DNA of 64,000 nucleotides from Tethya wilhelma (GCA_964030475.1 CAXIPT010000027.1:117501-181500); one strand, 5' to 3'; shown: positions 1 through 12,060, numbered from the stretch's first letter. A program made the numbers and translations. The notes: generated by a model not told the origin, from the letters alone.

Positions 1-731
1 TATATTCCAGAGGTCCACCAAGTATCTAGTGCAGAACTAAGTTTTGAGAAGGCTCAGCCTGTAGTACCGACTTCAGTTATCGAAAGAGATCATTAAGCAG
101 GCCACCTATATTCATGATGGTTCAAAGCCAAATAGTGGCAGACTCAGAGCTGCTTATGAAGAGAGAGAGAGAGGGTAAGCCTAGTAGATCATGTATACAG
201 AACAGAATTAAAAATAGCATTCAAGTTTCAAGCTGGTATTACTGTGACCATGTCTACTACTAGATACTAACTGGATTACTGGATCATGAACCAGAACCCA
301 CACGAGAGACAAGTATAGCATCTGAGGAAGCAACATCCCAGCTCCAATGTGATACTTGAGTTTAAGTTACCCCAGAAAGGAAGGTTTCAAACCAGCAGGA
401 GGACAAAATTAAATCAGTTTTGTTGGTATGCGAAGCATGACGTACATAGCATTACATGATTTTTTTGTTATAAAAGTTACAGTCATATGGAGAAATAATC
501 CCTGAAAACGGCTGTAGTAGTAGAAGATACTAATTGGTGTTAAATATGTGCAAGAATGCACATTATTGCTGAATCAGCACAAATCAATTACATCATTGCT
601 TGCTCGTGATGTCATAGCTTAGTTGACAGGCATTGATCGATGATGGCCAATGATGACTCTAAAAATAAAACCCAGCAGTGGTCTGAACATTTGTCACTAT
701 TCAGCGATTTTTCAATCCGTCATCTTGTGCA
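1..731. other. Non-coding flank, nothing recognised
   Basis: I see no convincing coding exon, RNA gene or repeat structure here apart from a short GA-rich run near 160-174. An open frame from 640 runs in a different frame from the domain-bearing frame that starts at 732 and is probably chance. Confidence 0.4.
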
Positions 732-1474
732 ATGGAGCTTCGAAAGAAAGAGAAGAAAAACTACAAAGAATCATATTCAGTGTCTCTCCAGCTACCTAGA
801 GCCCAAAGAACCAAGAGTGCGGGCAGTGATAACAAACTATATGAACTTGAAATAGTCAAAGAGGACCCCTACAATGGACATGTGAAAGTTCACTACATTG
901 GCTACAGCTCTTATGACGATGAATGGCGTGATAAAGATGATATCATTATGCTTCAGCCAGATCTAGGTAACTTGACTCTAATTAATGATCACCTGATGGA
1001 TTATCTGCTTTTATGATGTAACTTGTGTTGCTTTTCTTTCAGTAACTCCTCCTTTTCACCTACACAATGAACTGGCCTATCAAATCAAGGTTGCTTTAAA
1101 CTCTTTTTCAAGATCGAATCCAGATGTACGCATAGAACTGCCATTTGACAAGTACCTGTTCATTGGTGGGTTGCAGCAAGCTGGAAGAAAGACTAGAAAG
1201 CATCATGGCCATGAAGTCTTCTCCATAGCAACGTATGCAGCATTGGCCCCACTGCTTGGAGAAAGGTGGTATGTTCGTTTTCTCAACAATTAAGCAACAG
1301 GATTTTTGTTATGTATTGCTGGACACAGTTCACTTTTATTTACACCATCGTCAGCCTCTCATCAATAGCTACGATCCTGTACATTATATTGATGGTGGTT
1401 ATGTTTTAATTTTTTGTTTTGTACGAGGTGATGGTGTAAAACGTCACTGGGAAGATTTAAGTAAAATTTTGTAG
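732..1474 (+). pseudogene. Chromo-barrel/Tudor-knot-like protein, two exons, frameshifted
   Basis: Exon 1 (about 732-966) reads from ATG at 732 into a basic stretch and then a compact domain with the signature KVHYIGYSS..DEWRDKDDI, which resembles the chromo-barrel/Tudor-knot fold of MRG15- and MOF-type proteins. The donor is GTAACTTG at 967. A 75-base intron ends in TTTCTTTCAG, and exon 2 (from 1042) continues in phase with VTPPFHLHNELAY, a segment that I associate with the same sponge/cnidarian protein family. The frame then closes at FLNN-stop (near 1290). The following frame (DFCYV, VHFYLH, RQPL, FVRGDGV) is clearly the rest of the same family, so one extra base near 1288-1292 breaks the gene. 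It may be a pseudogene or a sequencing error. I infer a chromatin- or nucleic-acid-binding role only from the domain. Confidence 0.55.
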
Positions 1475-1747
1475 TAGAAAACTCTGTAACTAACAACATT
1501 ACTTTTTGAATGAAAGTTACTTGACAATGAAATTAAAAACAGGTTTCATAATATGTATTTAATGCATGACTAAATTCTTGTGAGAGTTTGCATGACATAA
1601 TTACCCACCAATGAACAGGTACTTGTCGAATGGCAGTTCTATGTGTATATACATCTGGATTCGATCTTGAAGAAAAGTTTAAAGCAATAGGCCAGTTCAT
1701 TGTGTAGGTGAAAAGGAGGAGTTACTGAAAGAAAAGCAACACAAGTT
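1020..1747. repeat. Inverted partial duplication of exon 2, arms 1020-1170 and 1604-1747
   Basis: The intron end and first part of exon 2 (1020-1170) recur in reverse complement at 1604-1747, about 430 bases apart. The right arm lacks about 11 bases present in the left arm and has a short AT insertion, so the two are clearly related but not identical. A transcript across both arms could fold into a long hairpin. The right arm abuts the 3' end of the minus-strand transposase-like gene. Confidence 0.8.
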
Positions 1748-1795
1748 GGATCATAATACCAGATAATCCTTCGGGTGATCAAAATTAAACTACAT

Positions 1796-4258
1796 GAGTT
1801 GATGGAAAATTCTCTTGATCGCACTGTGGGTAATACTTGTCATTTACTTTCACTAGGTGATCTTTGAACGGAATTTGTGCACATTTTCCACATGGTTTTG
1901 TGCAGCTAAGTTTATTGTGGCCTTCTTGCTAACAGTTACCACAAGTAACAGATCGACCTGATGCAGTACATGAGTCTCGGAGATGATCAATTCTGTTCTG
2001 TTTTTCCATTATTTGTTTAAGTGCTGATTCACCTTTATGATTTGTTGATCGGAAATAGTACTTTGTTGCAATATCATTATACTTCTCCAACCCTTGTTGA
2101 GTGAAAGAAAGGAGAGAACCATGGATTTTTATGAACTCAGCTGCATGTTGACTCATTGCATGAATATATGAAGTAACTGCACTTGAATGACAAACTGTAA
2201 TGAATTTTTTTACCCACTCACGGCATTGCTCTCCATATACATTTGTATATCCTCAGGTTGTATGTCTTCTGTTCTTTTTGAAAGGTATTCATTGATTTCG
2301 AGTAGTTCATTCCACAACACCTGAATCTTTAGGACTTCTTGGTCATCTAGATTAGGTAGTAGCTCACCAATACTGATATTCTTACACAATTTTAACTTTT
2401 CTGGTCCAGTTAATGATCTGCATTTAAGCATCTTTGAACTCTGACCAATGTAGAAGGAGAATGATGGAATACCAATCCTCGCCACTAATTGTTCGAAGGT
2501 ATGGAGGTGCCTGTATTTTGAAATGTCAAAATTTGAAAACTTTTTCGTTTTCTCGATAGCATCCTGCCGCCGAAGTTCAATGAGAAGCCGGTCGAATAAG
2601 ACGTCTGTAACACGAAGGAAAACGTGGAGATTATCCATGACTACATGTGAAAGTGGGATGCTCTTGAAAAGTGGCTCATGAGATACATTAAATTTTTTGT
2701 TTGCAGTTGAAAGTTTTGATAGACGAATATTCTCTTCAATAGAGCGCGCACCTTGTGATGAACTGGTTAAAGACCAATCTTTATCCATGTCCCATTGATC
2801 CTCAGCCAAGCATTTACACCAGATACATGCATACTTGCTGCTGGCACTGTCTATTCCGGATATACAAGCAAGAAATTTCCAGTCACCTCCCAAGTGATAG
2901 CGGAGTTTGTATTTGATTCCATCGACCTCAATCTCCGTTAAAGATTCAACTTCTGTAATAATGTCTTCTATTGCCAATCGAAGTCCATCATAGTTTTCAC
3001 TTGTTTTGAAAATAGCTAGTGGGTGGTTTCCCTCATATCCATAGGCAGCTGCACCTTCCTCCAGTATAGTAAAAGCAAAAGTGATTATGTGTAGCCTCTT
3101 TCCAACCCATGTATTGTCTCCAGTTAACTTTACTCTAATTTCATGTGATGATCGAAATTGAGCATCTTTGGCAGCTTTTTGGGCAAGCATTGAAATATGT
3201 ATAGTTAATCGATCATGTAGAGTTTGCTGAACACCTACTATACCATTCGGAGTAGATCGAATGTTCCACAGTTTATTCAATTCTGTTATTCGAAGTTTGA
3301 TCTTGTAATGCCTAGGCATTGCAGACACACAAAATCTATCTTTAATAAACAGCATCATATTAACAGTATCCACTTCATCTGTCGAGGGTGTATCAACGCA
3401 ATCCAGCAACTGACTACAGTCAAGATGTTGAAGCGTAATGGTTTCTTTGTCACCAGTTTGTTCATTTACAACCTCCACTTTGGAGGGTATGTAACCTTCA
3501 TCTTTGAGCCAAGCCAGTGATGTACCACAAGCTTCAATTCTCCTTTTTTTCAATGTATGAAGGTGCCTCAAAGAGTATTCTGGAGCAGTAGCTGATCGTT
3601 TTCTTGTAGAGCGATTAAATCTCTTTTTAGGATTTGTTGATGTTTGGTTCTTCAACTCTTCTGATAGTAGCACCACTTGTGCTGAGAGTTCAGACACCTT
3701 CTTCTCTGTTGTATCCAATTGTGCTTTAAGTGTTTGATTGTCTTGCTGAACTTTCGCTACACTTACTTCAGATGGATGGAGTTCAATTTTCCACTGTTTT
3801 TGTAAGAACTCTTTTTGCTGTCTTCCATGGCGTAATTTTGTAACGGTTGAACAAACATGATTAGCTCTTTTGACAATGAGATTACGAAGTTGATCACTGT
3901 ACATAATAGGTACTTTAAGGGCCTCTCCAATACTTTGAATCCATTTCTTCACAACTTCAGTTGTTGGATTGGTATTAAAGTGTCTTGTTAACTTATAAAA
4001 GAAGTCACTACATGTATAAAGAAACAGAAAGTGCAGTGAACTAGATACAGTATAGCATGGCATATACAGCCGTATAGCTGTAGACCTGAGGCCTTGGTAC
4101 ATGGCAATATATCGTTGTCATATAACAGTGGCAAGTTATGTAAAGGTTCATTCATTGAAACTTACTTGGAGACAAAATAGACAAACATAGCAGCTGTAGT
4201 AGGTCCAGTCCCCTCACTCTTTCCACTTCCATTGGCTGTTACTATTGGTAGAAGAGTA
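1796..4258 (-). pseudogene. DDE transposase-like gene with coiled coil and C-terminal zinc knuckle, frameshifted
   Basis: The main open frame is 4102-2210 (630 codons). A 93-base upstream exon (4258-4166, AG/GT bounded) splices in phase to an acceptor at 4007, so residues before DFFYKL are probably intronic. Residues about 115-155 form a likely coiled coil, followed by a basic KKRFNRSTRKR stretch. The catalytic-like core has LTGD (D329), a Cys cluster (YACIWCKC, 425-431) and VVMDNLH (D490), an arrangement that parallels RAG1/Transib- and hAT-type DDE enzymes with a zinc-binding insertion. After a stop at 2210 the next frame continues with REWVKKF, then QQGLEKYND, whose Glu is the best candidate for the third catalytic residue. 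This means that a single-base frameshift near 2213-2230 separates it from the two Asp. Further on, a CCHC knuckle (CGNC...GHNKLSC) is cut by an in-frame TAG at 1928. I recognise the family but have no name for it. The copy is probably inactive. Confidence 0.6.
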
Positions 4259-5077
4259 CTGAAAAGTACTATTATCATGTACCATATGTACAGCAATATC
4301 TTCATTCCTATAGAGCTAAAATGACGTGCCTAAACTCCTACGATATCTTTCAACTTGGGTATCATCAGAATTCTTACACTTTGAACTTCACAGCTATTTC
4401 TTCAAAATTTTTATTGCATTGTTTGTTAATTTAGAATACAGCATTGAAATGGGTGAGTCTGGTAATGGTTGCATAGTGCTAAATACAAAAATTACCTGAA
4501 ATGAAAAAATGTTGAATCAAAATGCCGCGTGAAAATGACCACCTAAGGAGTCTTGTTTGGTATCAAACTGCAGCAGGATGATTGAAAAATGTAAGAATAG
4601 CTTAGATAATGTAAAAAAACAAAATATAAAGTGAATACAATCAAAAGTTTGCATAAAATGTACTATTTTTTACCCAAGACTGGTTCTGAAAGGTGTTATC
4701 AACTGTGAAATATCCCTGATTTCTCCATATGCAGTGCTAATCCACTCTAATGGACACAATATTTATTACTTATAGGTCTGTAGGTAAAAATTACACCAGA
4801 AGTGCATTCTGTTGCAGAATACGTTGATGTACCTATATGAAAGCAACCATTAGACGATGTACAGAGGGAATCAGTATCAAACCACTTTGACCCCAGCTCC
4901 TCTCAGTAGCCAGTAGGAGGGACCTCAGGTCATAGATAATTATCCATGCTCAGGTTGATAAGCCTACTGCCATCAAAAGTCATGACATTAAATTTGTGAT
5001 TATTAGATTCTTATTTGAACAATTTGGACCATTGTTCAAGTTGTGAGACATGTGCATGATGAAAAGTTTGGATGGTG
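4259..5077. other. Non-coding, between transposase-like and P2X7-like genes
   Basis: No exon, RNA gene or terminal repeat could be supported here. The two flanking minus-strand genes could belong to one transcription unit or one composite element, but nothing in this stretch proves a link. Confidence 0.4.
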
Positions 5078-5863
5078 TCACTGTTCAGTTATGTTAGTGC
5101 TGGCTGGGTACTTGAATCCAATATAAAGCCCATCAGTAGCTAGATATTTTTGAGACAGCACAACTATAGGTAACGTAACTCGTTCTGTCCTTCCTAACCA
5201 CCTCCAGCATAGTAGGTTAGCTGTCAGTATGCAGTAAACCTGTATTGCCTGAAAAGATAATGAAAAGCAATTAGTAAATTAATGTACAATAGCTATAATA
5301 ATACTATTTTGGTTAACTCACTCATGTCAGGGTCACCACAGTCACAGATATCGGTAGGTGAAGAAGTAACTTTGTATAACCCAAACATTAAGGCATACAG
5401 CACCAAACACCTCATGTTCGATTATACAATTGACTGTGTCTGATTCAGCTTCCATCTTGTCACAGAGATTTTTTTTGCAGCACAGACAGTCGACATTGTA
5501 CTGAACACAGTGCTCGGACCACACTGCCACCTGAGCTACAATTGTCCACATGAAATTAATATTTATAAACAAAATGTATGAAAATTATAGCTGATAGCCT
5601 CACCAATCAGTGCTTCCTAGCCTATCCTGTCTTGCATCTTCGTCAGATTAATCTCCAAAGTCTCCACAGCTGTCACTTCCAGCAGATTGCTCATACAAGT
5701 ATGGCTCAATTCTGTGTGAGCTTCCATCACTATCTGAAGCGCACTCTTGGCTTTCAAAGGGAGATGATGAATAACCAAGGCTCAAAACACTGCTTGCACT
5801 TGAATCATCGTTGTTGTTGTCAATAGCAGAGCTGTGGCTCAAGGAAGAGCTGTGTTCAGCCAT
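5078..5863 (-). pseudogene. P2X7 C-terminal (ballast-like) zinc-domain protein, broken
   Basis: Three candidate exons. Exon 1 (5863-5604) encodes a Ser/Asp-rich acidic N-terminus ending in IEPYLYE and, after an in-frame TAA (5650-5648), the family segment DRLGSTDW before a GTGAGG donor. Exon 2 (5530 to about 5340) encodes CLCCKKNLCDKM and CIIEHEVFGAVCLNVWVIQ. Exon 3 (5248-5078) encodes WLGRTERVTLPIVVL and YIGFKYP. Together these match the order of the cysteine-rich cytoplasmic domain of P2X7, which occurs as stand-alone zinc-binding proteins in many invertebrates. There are at least two in-frame stops and two one-base shifts (start of exon 2, middle of exon 3). No channel transmembrane segments are present, so this is not a receptor. 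Confidence 0.6.
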
Positions 5864-6212
5864 TACTTAGCTACTAAACACGTAGAAACATTCCCCCCGT
5901 GACGTCAAGTAGTAGCTCCACCCAAACAGGAATACAGAAATTTGCCTTTCCTGGTGGATTCAGCTCACCTCAAATTATGCAAGTTTTTACTGCTTTGGAA
6001 TTTTTTGAGATTTTTTTGACTATTTTTCCTCTAACTTACACCACTTAAAGTACATTTTGGTGCAAAAAATTTTTTGCATGTCAGCCCCCCTTTAAGGTCC
6101 CAGATTTGCTCTTTCAATAGACAAAGAAATGCCTTAGCATTGTACCAAGTTTGATAGAGCAGGCCTTTGGCATTCGTCCGAACCGTTGCATTTTGTTAGC
6201 TAAAGGGGCATT

Positions 6213-6213
6213 N
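6213..6213. other. Single N in poly-T, probable contig join
   Basis: An isolated N is followed by a T run. Like the other six single Ns it may mark a join or an unresolved homopolymer. Confidence 0.5.
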
Positions 6214-6689
6214 TTTTTTTTTTGCGAAGTTCTGCAGATTTATGGCTTTGCAAAATAACTGCAGTGATACGGTGAAATGTTGATTTTCAAAAACGCTTCA
6301 AACCACCCAAATTCTGCTTGTTAGCAACAAATTTATTGATTTCATGCACTTTTGACTGTTTGCAAAGATTTTTAAGAACTTTGGTCTCTTATGTGGTTGC
6401 ACTGTATTATAATTTAATACTACAAGACCAATGCTGATCCTTCTATAGATCTATGATGATTCAGCTAGGACTCAAATTGTTATCATGCTGCACTGAGCTA
6501 GTATATTGTGAGAACATAGATAATTGTCACTCTTCTTGAATAAGCCACTGAGCTTATCATGTATAGTGTTGTGTTCTTAAAAAACACTTACTAAATTTAA
6601 CTTAAAAGACTTGCAAGCAGTTGAGTTACCTATTCCAGCACTAAGCCAAGGTCAAGCTCAAGCACAAATCCAGTCCAACTCTCAAAGCT

Positions 6690-6990
6690 CCGATTTCTAG
6701 ATAACGCACACTGCACAGGGCGTGATCAATAGGTGCGGTTTTGAAGCTAAGTGCTCAGAGAAGTACAAAAGCCTCAGATCTCAGAAACTACAGCGTTTTG
6801 CAAGATGCTACACATAATATTTCAAGATAACTTCGATTCATAAACGTAAGTACCTTCTATTTCCCACATAGAGTTGCCATTCTTTAGATTATCTCGTAAC
6901 AGACAGACACACACACATACACACACAAAATGACTACTGTAATCCTCTGCACATACTAGGCATGTGCCAAGGCTTAATAACTGTTCAAGT
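6690..6990 (+). repeat. Dispersed repeat copy (CTCGAAGCTAAGC family)
   Basis: It shares the internal block (GAAGCTAAGTGCTCAGAGAAG, then AGCCTCAGATCTCAG, then an ACAGACAGAC-type run, then GTAATCCTCTGCACAT) and the terminal ATGTGCCAAGGCTTAATAA with copies at 26960, 28605, 35900 and 59660. Confidence 0.75.
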
Positions 6991-7283
6991 CAAGCAAAAT
7001 AGTTTGAAAAAAAAACAGTAACTCACAAATAGGTCATGCATTTGTCATAGTACATTGTATAATGTTACAGAAAACTGACTAGATGCTGTGTAAACACCAT
7101 GTAGTCTTCTAAAAATTATGCAGATTAGCGGTTGATCTCACTCATAAAGACTCAGTATAATTATAGTTGTGCTAAAACTAAAGTGAGTTACATACATTAA
7201 GCTCTTCTATATATAAAAAGTTTTGGGTTATGGCTCATTCTCAATGGAAAACTCGAGCTTAATCAGAGTGGAAGAGCACTTGC

Positions 7284-9300
7284 TGCAATCCATTTGGTAT
7301 TAAAGGTCACACAGCTAGAACAAAATCATTAAGACCTATAACTCACTGGATGTGTGAGAACAACCCAACTCTCAAGATTGTTTCAAAGATCTGTGATACT
7401 TATAGAATGAAATTAACAAAAGCTTCTCTAGTTCTTGATTCCTTCAATGACTCAGAATCAGACCAAGACTCATTGTCTCCATTACATTCTCCAATTCAAC
7501 AAGAAACCCATGAATCTTTAGAACTTGTCAACCAGTGTTTACAAGATTTAGTAGAAACCCCAGTAACTAAACAAAAGCTGCAGTCCAAGAAATATGTTGT
7601 ATCAAAGCTTAATTGATCTTGTGACAGGGAAGATGGGTGAGTTGATGGTAGGGTCAGAAAAACCAAGAAAACTGGATGATGCTAATGATATGATAGATCA
7701 GTTGAGAGACAAATTTCACTCTACCAAAGAAAAGAGTGTAAAGGTCCAGATCTTAACTGTTTTGCCTAAGAGCTGGTCTGTTAGAAATATAGAAGCCGAA
7801 TTCGGGGCTTCAAATTATATGATCCAATGAGCGAAACAGCTGGTTATAGAGAAGGGAGTGTTGTCTAGTCCCAACCCCAAACTTGGTCATTCTATATCAC
7901 AAGGAAACTTGTGATCTTGTTGTTTCCCACTATGAGAGTGATGCTTGTAGTAGATGTATGCCATGTAAGAAAGACTTTGTCTCTGTTGAAGATGAACATG
8001 GCAAAAGAAGTGTCCAAAAACACCTGATACTTTGTAACTTGAGAGAGTTACACCAAATGTTTAAACAAAAGCATCCCCATCAGCATGTCGGTTTTTCAAA
8101 ATTTGCAGAGCTTCAGCCAAAGCACTGTGTTCTTGCTGGAGCAAGCAGTACACACAGTGTTTGTGTGTGTACCATACATCCTAATGTAAAGCTAATTAAT
8201 GCTGCGCAGTGCACGACTACATGAGCTGCCATGTCATGATATTAAATGCATATCATTATTGTTTGGCCAAAATGATCTGCAACCCTCCTTTGCCTGCTTG
8301 CTATCTCGGTGAATGCAGATACTGCCCTGGAATAGAGGAATTAAAATCTCATCTTATTTCATTTTTTAATTTGACGATTTTACATTACAAGCAGTGGATA
8401 GCTGTTGATCGTTCTTCTCTTGAGACATTCTGTCAACAGTCCGATGATTTTGTAGAATCATTATGTGAGAAGCTGAAGGCACTTCGTTCACATTCATTTA
8501 TAGCTACACAGCAGAGTAATTATTTTGACCAAAAAAGTCTTCCTTAAGCCTGGAGAGGTGATGGTATATGCTGATTTTTCTGAAGATTATGCATTTATAT
8601 TACAAGATGCTGCCCAGGGGTTCCATTGGAACAATGCACAGGCAACAATCCACCCATTTGTTGTGTATTTTCAAGAATCAAACTCAAGTAACATCACCCA
8701 TCTCAACTTTGTTATTATATTTGAATGCTTGCACTACGATACAATTACTGTGTATGCTTTCCAACAGAAGTTGATTTTATTCCTGAAACAAAGTTCTTGT
8801 GGTATTCCTGAGAAAATCATCTACATATCAGAAGATGCAGCCTCACAGTATAAAAACAGGAAGAATTTTTCAAACCTATGCTCTCACCAAGATGATTTTG
8901 GGATACTTGCTGAGTGGCATTTTGTGGCCACATCACATGGCAAAGGTGCTTGTGATGGACTTGGTGGGACTGTGAAGCACCTTGCCACATGGGCAAGCCT
9001 ACAAAAACCTTATATGAAGATCAGATTATGTTCAACTGTATCAGTGGGCTTCAGCAAGTATTCCTGGAATAACATTTGATTATTGTACAAATGAGTAGTA
9101 TGAGCAAGAGAAGAAACACTTGGAAAAATGCTTTGATAACTGTTACACAATTCCTGGAACTCTTAGCTACACTGCTTCATACCTCAATCCAGAGATACCT
9201 TGCTCACCAAGCGATATTCATCAGCTACTGCTGGAAAGGTTCATAAAGTTTCTAAATGTGCACGCTCTACAACAGGCCACTAGTATTTTCTCTCTCAAAT
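7284..9300 (+). pseudogene. Decayed DDE transposase-like gene (metazoan family, no agreed name known to me)
   Basis: A single protein is spread over at least six frames. In order: CCNPFGIKGH and ITHWMCENNP (7285-7380), KVQILTVLPKSWS (7740-7780), PCKKDFVSVEDEHGKR (about 7965-8000), GFSKFAELQPKHCVLAGAS (8090-8150), CNPPLPACYLGECRYCPG (8280-8330), ADFSEDYAFILQDAAQGF (8570-8620), SEDAASQYKNRKNF (8830-8870), EWHFVATSHGKGACDG (8910-8960), and ITFDYCTNE then IPGTLSYTA (9075-9175). The motif order is typical of a transposase-like family that I associate with cnidarians, sponges and arthropods, in which ADFSE, SEDAASQYKN and GACDG could supply acidic catalytic residues. Breaks include TGA at 7828, TAG near 9098 and frame changes near 7600, 7880, 8210, 8530 and 9010. 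This is a dead copy. No terminal repeats were found. Confidence 0.7.
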
Positions 9301-9784
9301 AGAAAGCAAAGCTGCTACTGAAAAGTGGAAGCAAATTAAATCTGTTTAACTGAAAACCATGTGTGTGAACTTGTGTTTTTTTGATAGTCTACTTCATTAT
9401 TGTTTTAGATATATGCTAGCCTTGTTCCCAGGCTCCCTCCCACCAGAAATTAAGCACGAGAGAAATAAGTAGAGAGGGAGCCTGGTACGTGGGGTAGAAG
9501 GGTGGTAAAAGGGTGATTAGTGTGCGTGGGCACAGCGATTGCTATCTTAGCCTGCCCACGCTTTAAATTGCAGTTCAACAGTGGAAAATAAACAGTAGAT
9601 TGCATATTTGTAACAGAAACAGCAAGTGGATGGCAGAAAGGGTATTATTAGGCTGTCTATAGCTTGAAGTTTGCATCAAACTGTACAAGCAAGTAAGCTA
9701 AAGTTCATTGATTACTAGTATTGTTCCCATTAAAAGAATGAAAAAATTTTTTACCACGTGTTTCGTTCTGATATTATTTGTCAT
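9301..9784. other. Non-coding, includes MITE-like inverted repeat
   Basis: Arms CCAGGCTCCCTC (9429-9440) and GAGGGAGCCTGG (9474-9485) form a perfect 12-base inverted repeat. A related AGCCTGG...TAGCCTCGTT signature recurs at 13757-13810, and CCAGGCCTTTCCCC/GGGGAAGGCCTGG at 31955-32014, which suggests a small transposon family. Confidence 0.5.
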
Positions 9785-11640
9785 GAGTCAGTCAAGACTT
9801 TCAGACTATTTTAGAGTGAGCGCAGGACAAAAGCCACTATGCCGTACTGACGAGGAAGATTAGGAAGACAAAACAAGTGATAATGAAGAGTCTGAACCAC
9901 TAGCAGAAGAATCCACCAGTTCCTCTAAGTCGAAACACAAGCTAAAGTATACGAGCCTGAGTGAGAGAAGGAATTTCCTTGGTTTTTTTTTGAAGAAGGT
10001 GGTATGTACTGTAAATTATGTAAGTGCTTTAACACAAGGAATGAGAGAAATGGATGTGCAGTGTTTAATAATTAGCCTTGTGTGTCATTGCATAAAGATG
10101 TTCTGCAGAGACATGCTGCTACTTCTATGCACCAGCTAGCTGTACCACAAGAATCTAAACGAATGGCTACTGAAAGATGTGGAGGTATAGCTCAAGCCTT
10201 TTTTCTAGGGCTATTTTAATAGAAAGAGAAGCAGTAGTAGGAGCTATGAAATGCCTTTACTGGCTAGCAAAGAATGAAATTGCTCATACCACAAAATATA
10301 TTCCTTTGCTACAACTAGCTAGGAACTTAGGCTGTACGTTTTTTGATAGTTTACAAAAACGAGGCAATGCCACCTACACAAGTGAAAGGGTCAGTCAAGA
10401 ATTTGTGGGTATACTTGGATCTCAGATTGAAAGCATTGTTAGATAATGTGTGATCGAGTCCATACCAAGCACTAATGTGTGACGAAATTACTGATATTTC
10501 CATACTGAAGCAGTTGGTCATCTATGGCAGGTACCTAACACCATCTGGTATTACTTGTAGTGTATTTTTTAAAATTATGGATTTGTTTGATGGGAAAGCT
10601 GAAACCATTGAAAAAGCTCTTCTCGACTACTACAATGGCAGTGATATCAGAATCCAAAAGGTAATGGAATTTGGTAGTGATGGAGCTTCGGTCATGATGG
10701 GAAGAGTATCAGGTGTATCAGCACATCTAAAAGTGCACTACCCACTCATGGTAAACATTCACTGTGTTGCTCACAGACTGGCTCTAGCTGCTGCACAGTC
10801 ATCAGATGAAATTCCCTATTTGAACAAATAATTATTCAAGAATATATTACACAATCTTTATCAATTTTACCACAATAGTCCAGTTTGTATGTCTGGACTT
10901 CATGCAATATAGAAAGTTCTTGGAGATCCTACTTTGAATCTTAAAGAAGCAAAAGATGTACGATTGCTTTCTCATAACAATGCAGTACAATCTCTTCATT
11001 GTACCCTACCATCTGTTGTTGCAAGCTTGGAGAGGGAAGCTGTTGAAAGGGGAGAACCTGTAGCTGTTGGTTTAGTAAAATGATCAAACACCATAAGTTT
11101 GTGGCCAGTTGTACCTATTTTCTGACATATTGCCACATATCTGCAAATTGTCGCTTATTTTTCAACAACAGTGTGTTGATTTGGCTCTTGTTAAACTGCA
11201 AGTTTAAGTGACTCTTGTAAATGCATTGCAGCATATAGACATGGCTCAAGTCCAACTGGTAGCATTCTAAGTAAGTTACATGATGACTTGGATAATTCTC
11301 TCCAAGCATTGGGGATTACAGTAACTCCTGAGAAAAAAGTACACTTCAAAGAACACATTCAAAGAAGTATGTCTGTGCTTTGGAACAACATATTGAAGCT
11401 ATATTTTCCAATGTGGAAATACTAGATTCATTCTATATGTTCAGCCCTCAACAGCTGGACTACAATTCACTTTCACGTCTACAAGTATTCATAGATTACT
11501 ATGGTCAAGAGAGTAACCCAATTGTACATGAAGAAACGCTAAGATTTGAATAGGAACAATTCCGAGTCCTAATGATACACACTCACAAGGAATTGCCTCA
11601 GAAGCTAACAATAAGTTATTCTACCAGTCTATCACCTCAA
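9785..11640 (+). pseudogene. Decayed hAT transposase, ZNF862-like
   Basis: The N-terminus MSQSRLSDYFR (from 9785) is followed by an acidic/Ser stretch, a zinc-finger-like CKLCKCFNTRNERNG (about 10013-10058), then EREAVVGAMKCLYWLAKNEI (10215-10275), CDEITDISILKQLVIY (10476), FGSDGASVMMGR (10670), NIHCVAHRLALAAAQ (10755), KEAKDVR.LSH (10935) and SLEREAVERGEPVAVGLVK (11028). The order and wording match the hAT-related transposase domain domesticated as ZNF862 in vertebrates. Stops (for example near 9860 and 10070), a stop in place of coding near 10911 and several frame changes make it non-functional. The normal C-terminal hAT dimerisation part is missing, and the copy ends where the dispersed repeat at 11640 begins. 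Confidence 0.7.
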
Positions 11641-12060
11641 AACTCACTTGTATGTTCAGTAGCTAGCAGAATCAGGTAAAAATGTGAAAATTGTCGGCTG
11701 ATTATTGATTTCTTAATGTCGATTATTATGACAGCTTTATTTGAGACAGTGGTACATGCAATCAGGACTTCTTTTGGAATATCAGTAGAAGGAAGATTAA
11801 AGTTTTTGATTTCCAGATTTGGTAGCTCAAGCATTAGTTTCATGGTATTTTTTAGCTGCCGTCTGAAATTTGATGTTTTGGCTAATTATAGATTTAATTT
11901 GGCCACCATTTAATGGCATCAGGAAGCCTTTCAGGTTAGTGGGTAGGGCTTGAAGGCTGCACAACCCTGGGTAGTTTTTCATGGGCTCTCTTTTGGCATC
12001 AAACTAGCACCCATAGGCAAGTCAGAAATCATGTTGGAAATTGATGGTGGCTGATGCTGT
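11640..12060 (-). repeat. Dispersed repeat, inverted copy of 37560-38010
   Basis: The reverse complement of this stretch shares AAACTTATGGATGAGCTACC-like and AATCTGGAAATCAAGAAGTT-like sequence, and the block around GGGCTTGAA...CATGGGCT, with 37660-37970. It is a non-coding interspersed family; ends were not defined. Confidence 0.7.

Larger units (their letters stand above)
5864..7283. other. Non-coding with one dispersed-repeat copy
   Basis: A single N inside a poly-T run lies at 6213. The 6690-6990 part is a copy of the dispersed family described at 59061. The rest shows no coding exon. Confidence 0.5.

Noticed and set aside
1639..1824. Minus-strand open frame repeating SVTPPFHLHNELAY
   Set aside because: It is the inverted copy of exon 2 read from the other strand, not a separate gene.
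5342..5863. P2X purinergic receptor
   Set aside because: Only the cysteine-rich C-terminal domain is present; no transmembrane or ATP-binding ectodomain sequence is found.
8568..8774. Second frame inside the DDE-like gene
   Set aside because: Overlaps the conserved ADFSEDYAF/QGFHWNN frame and has no motif.
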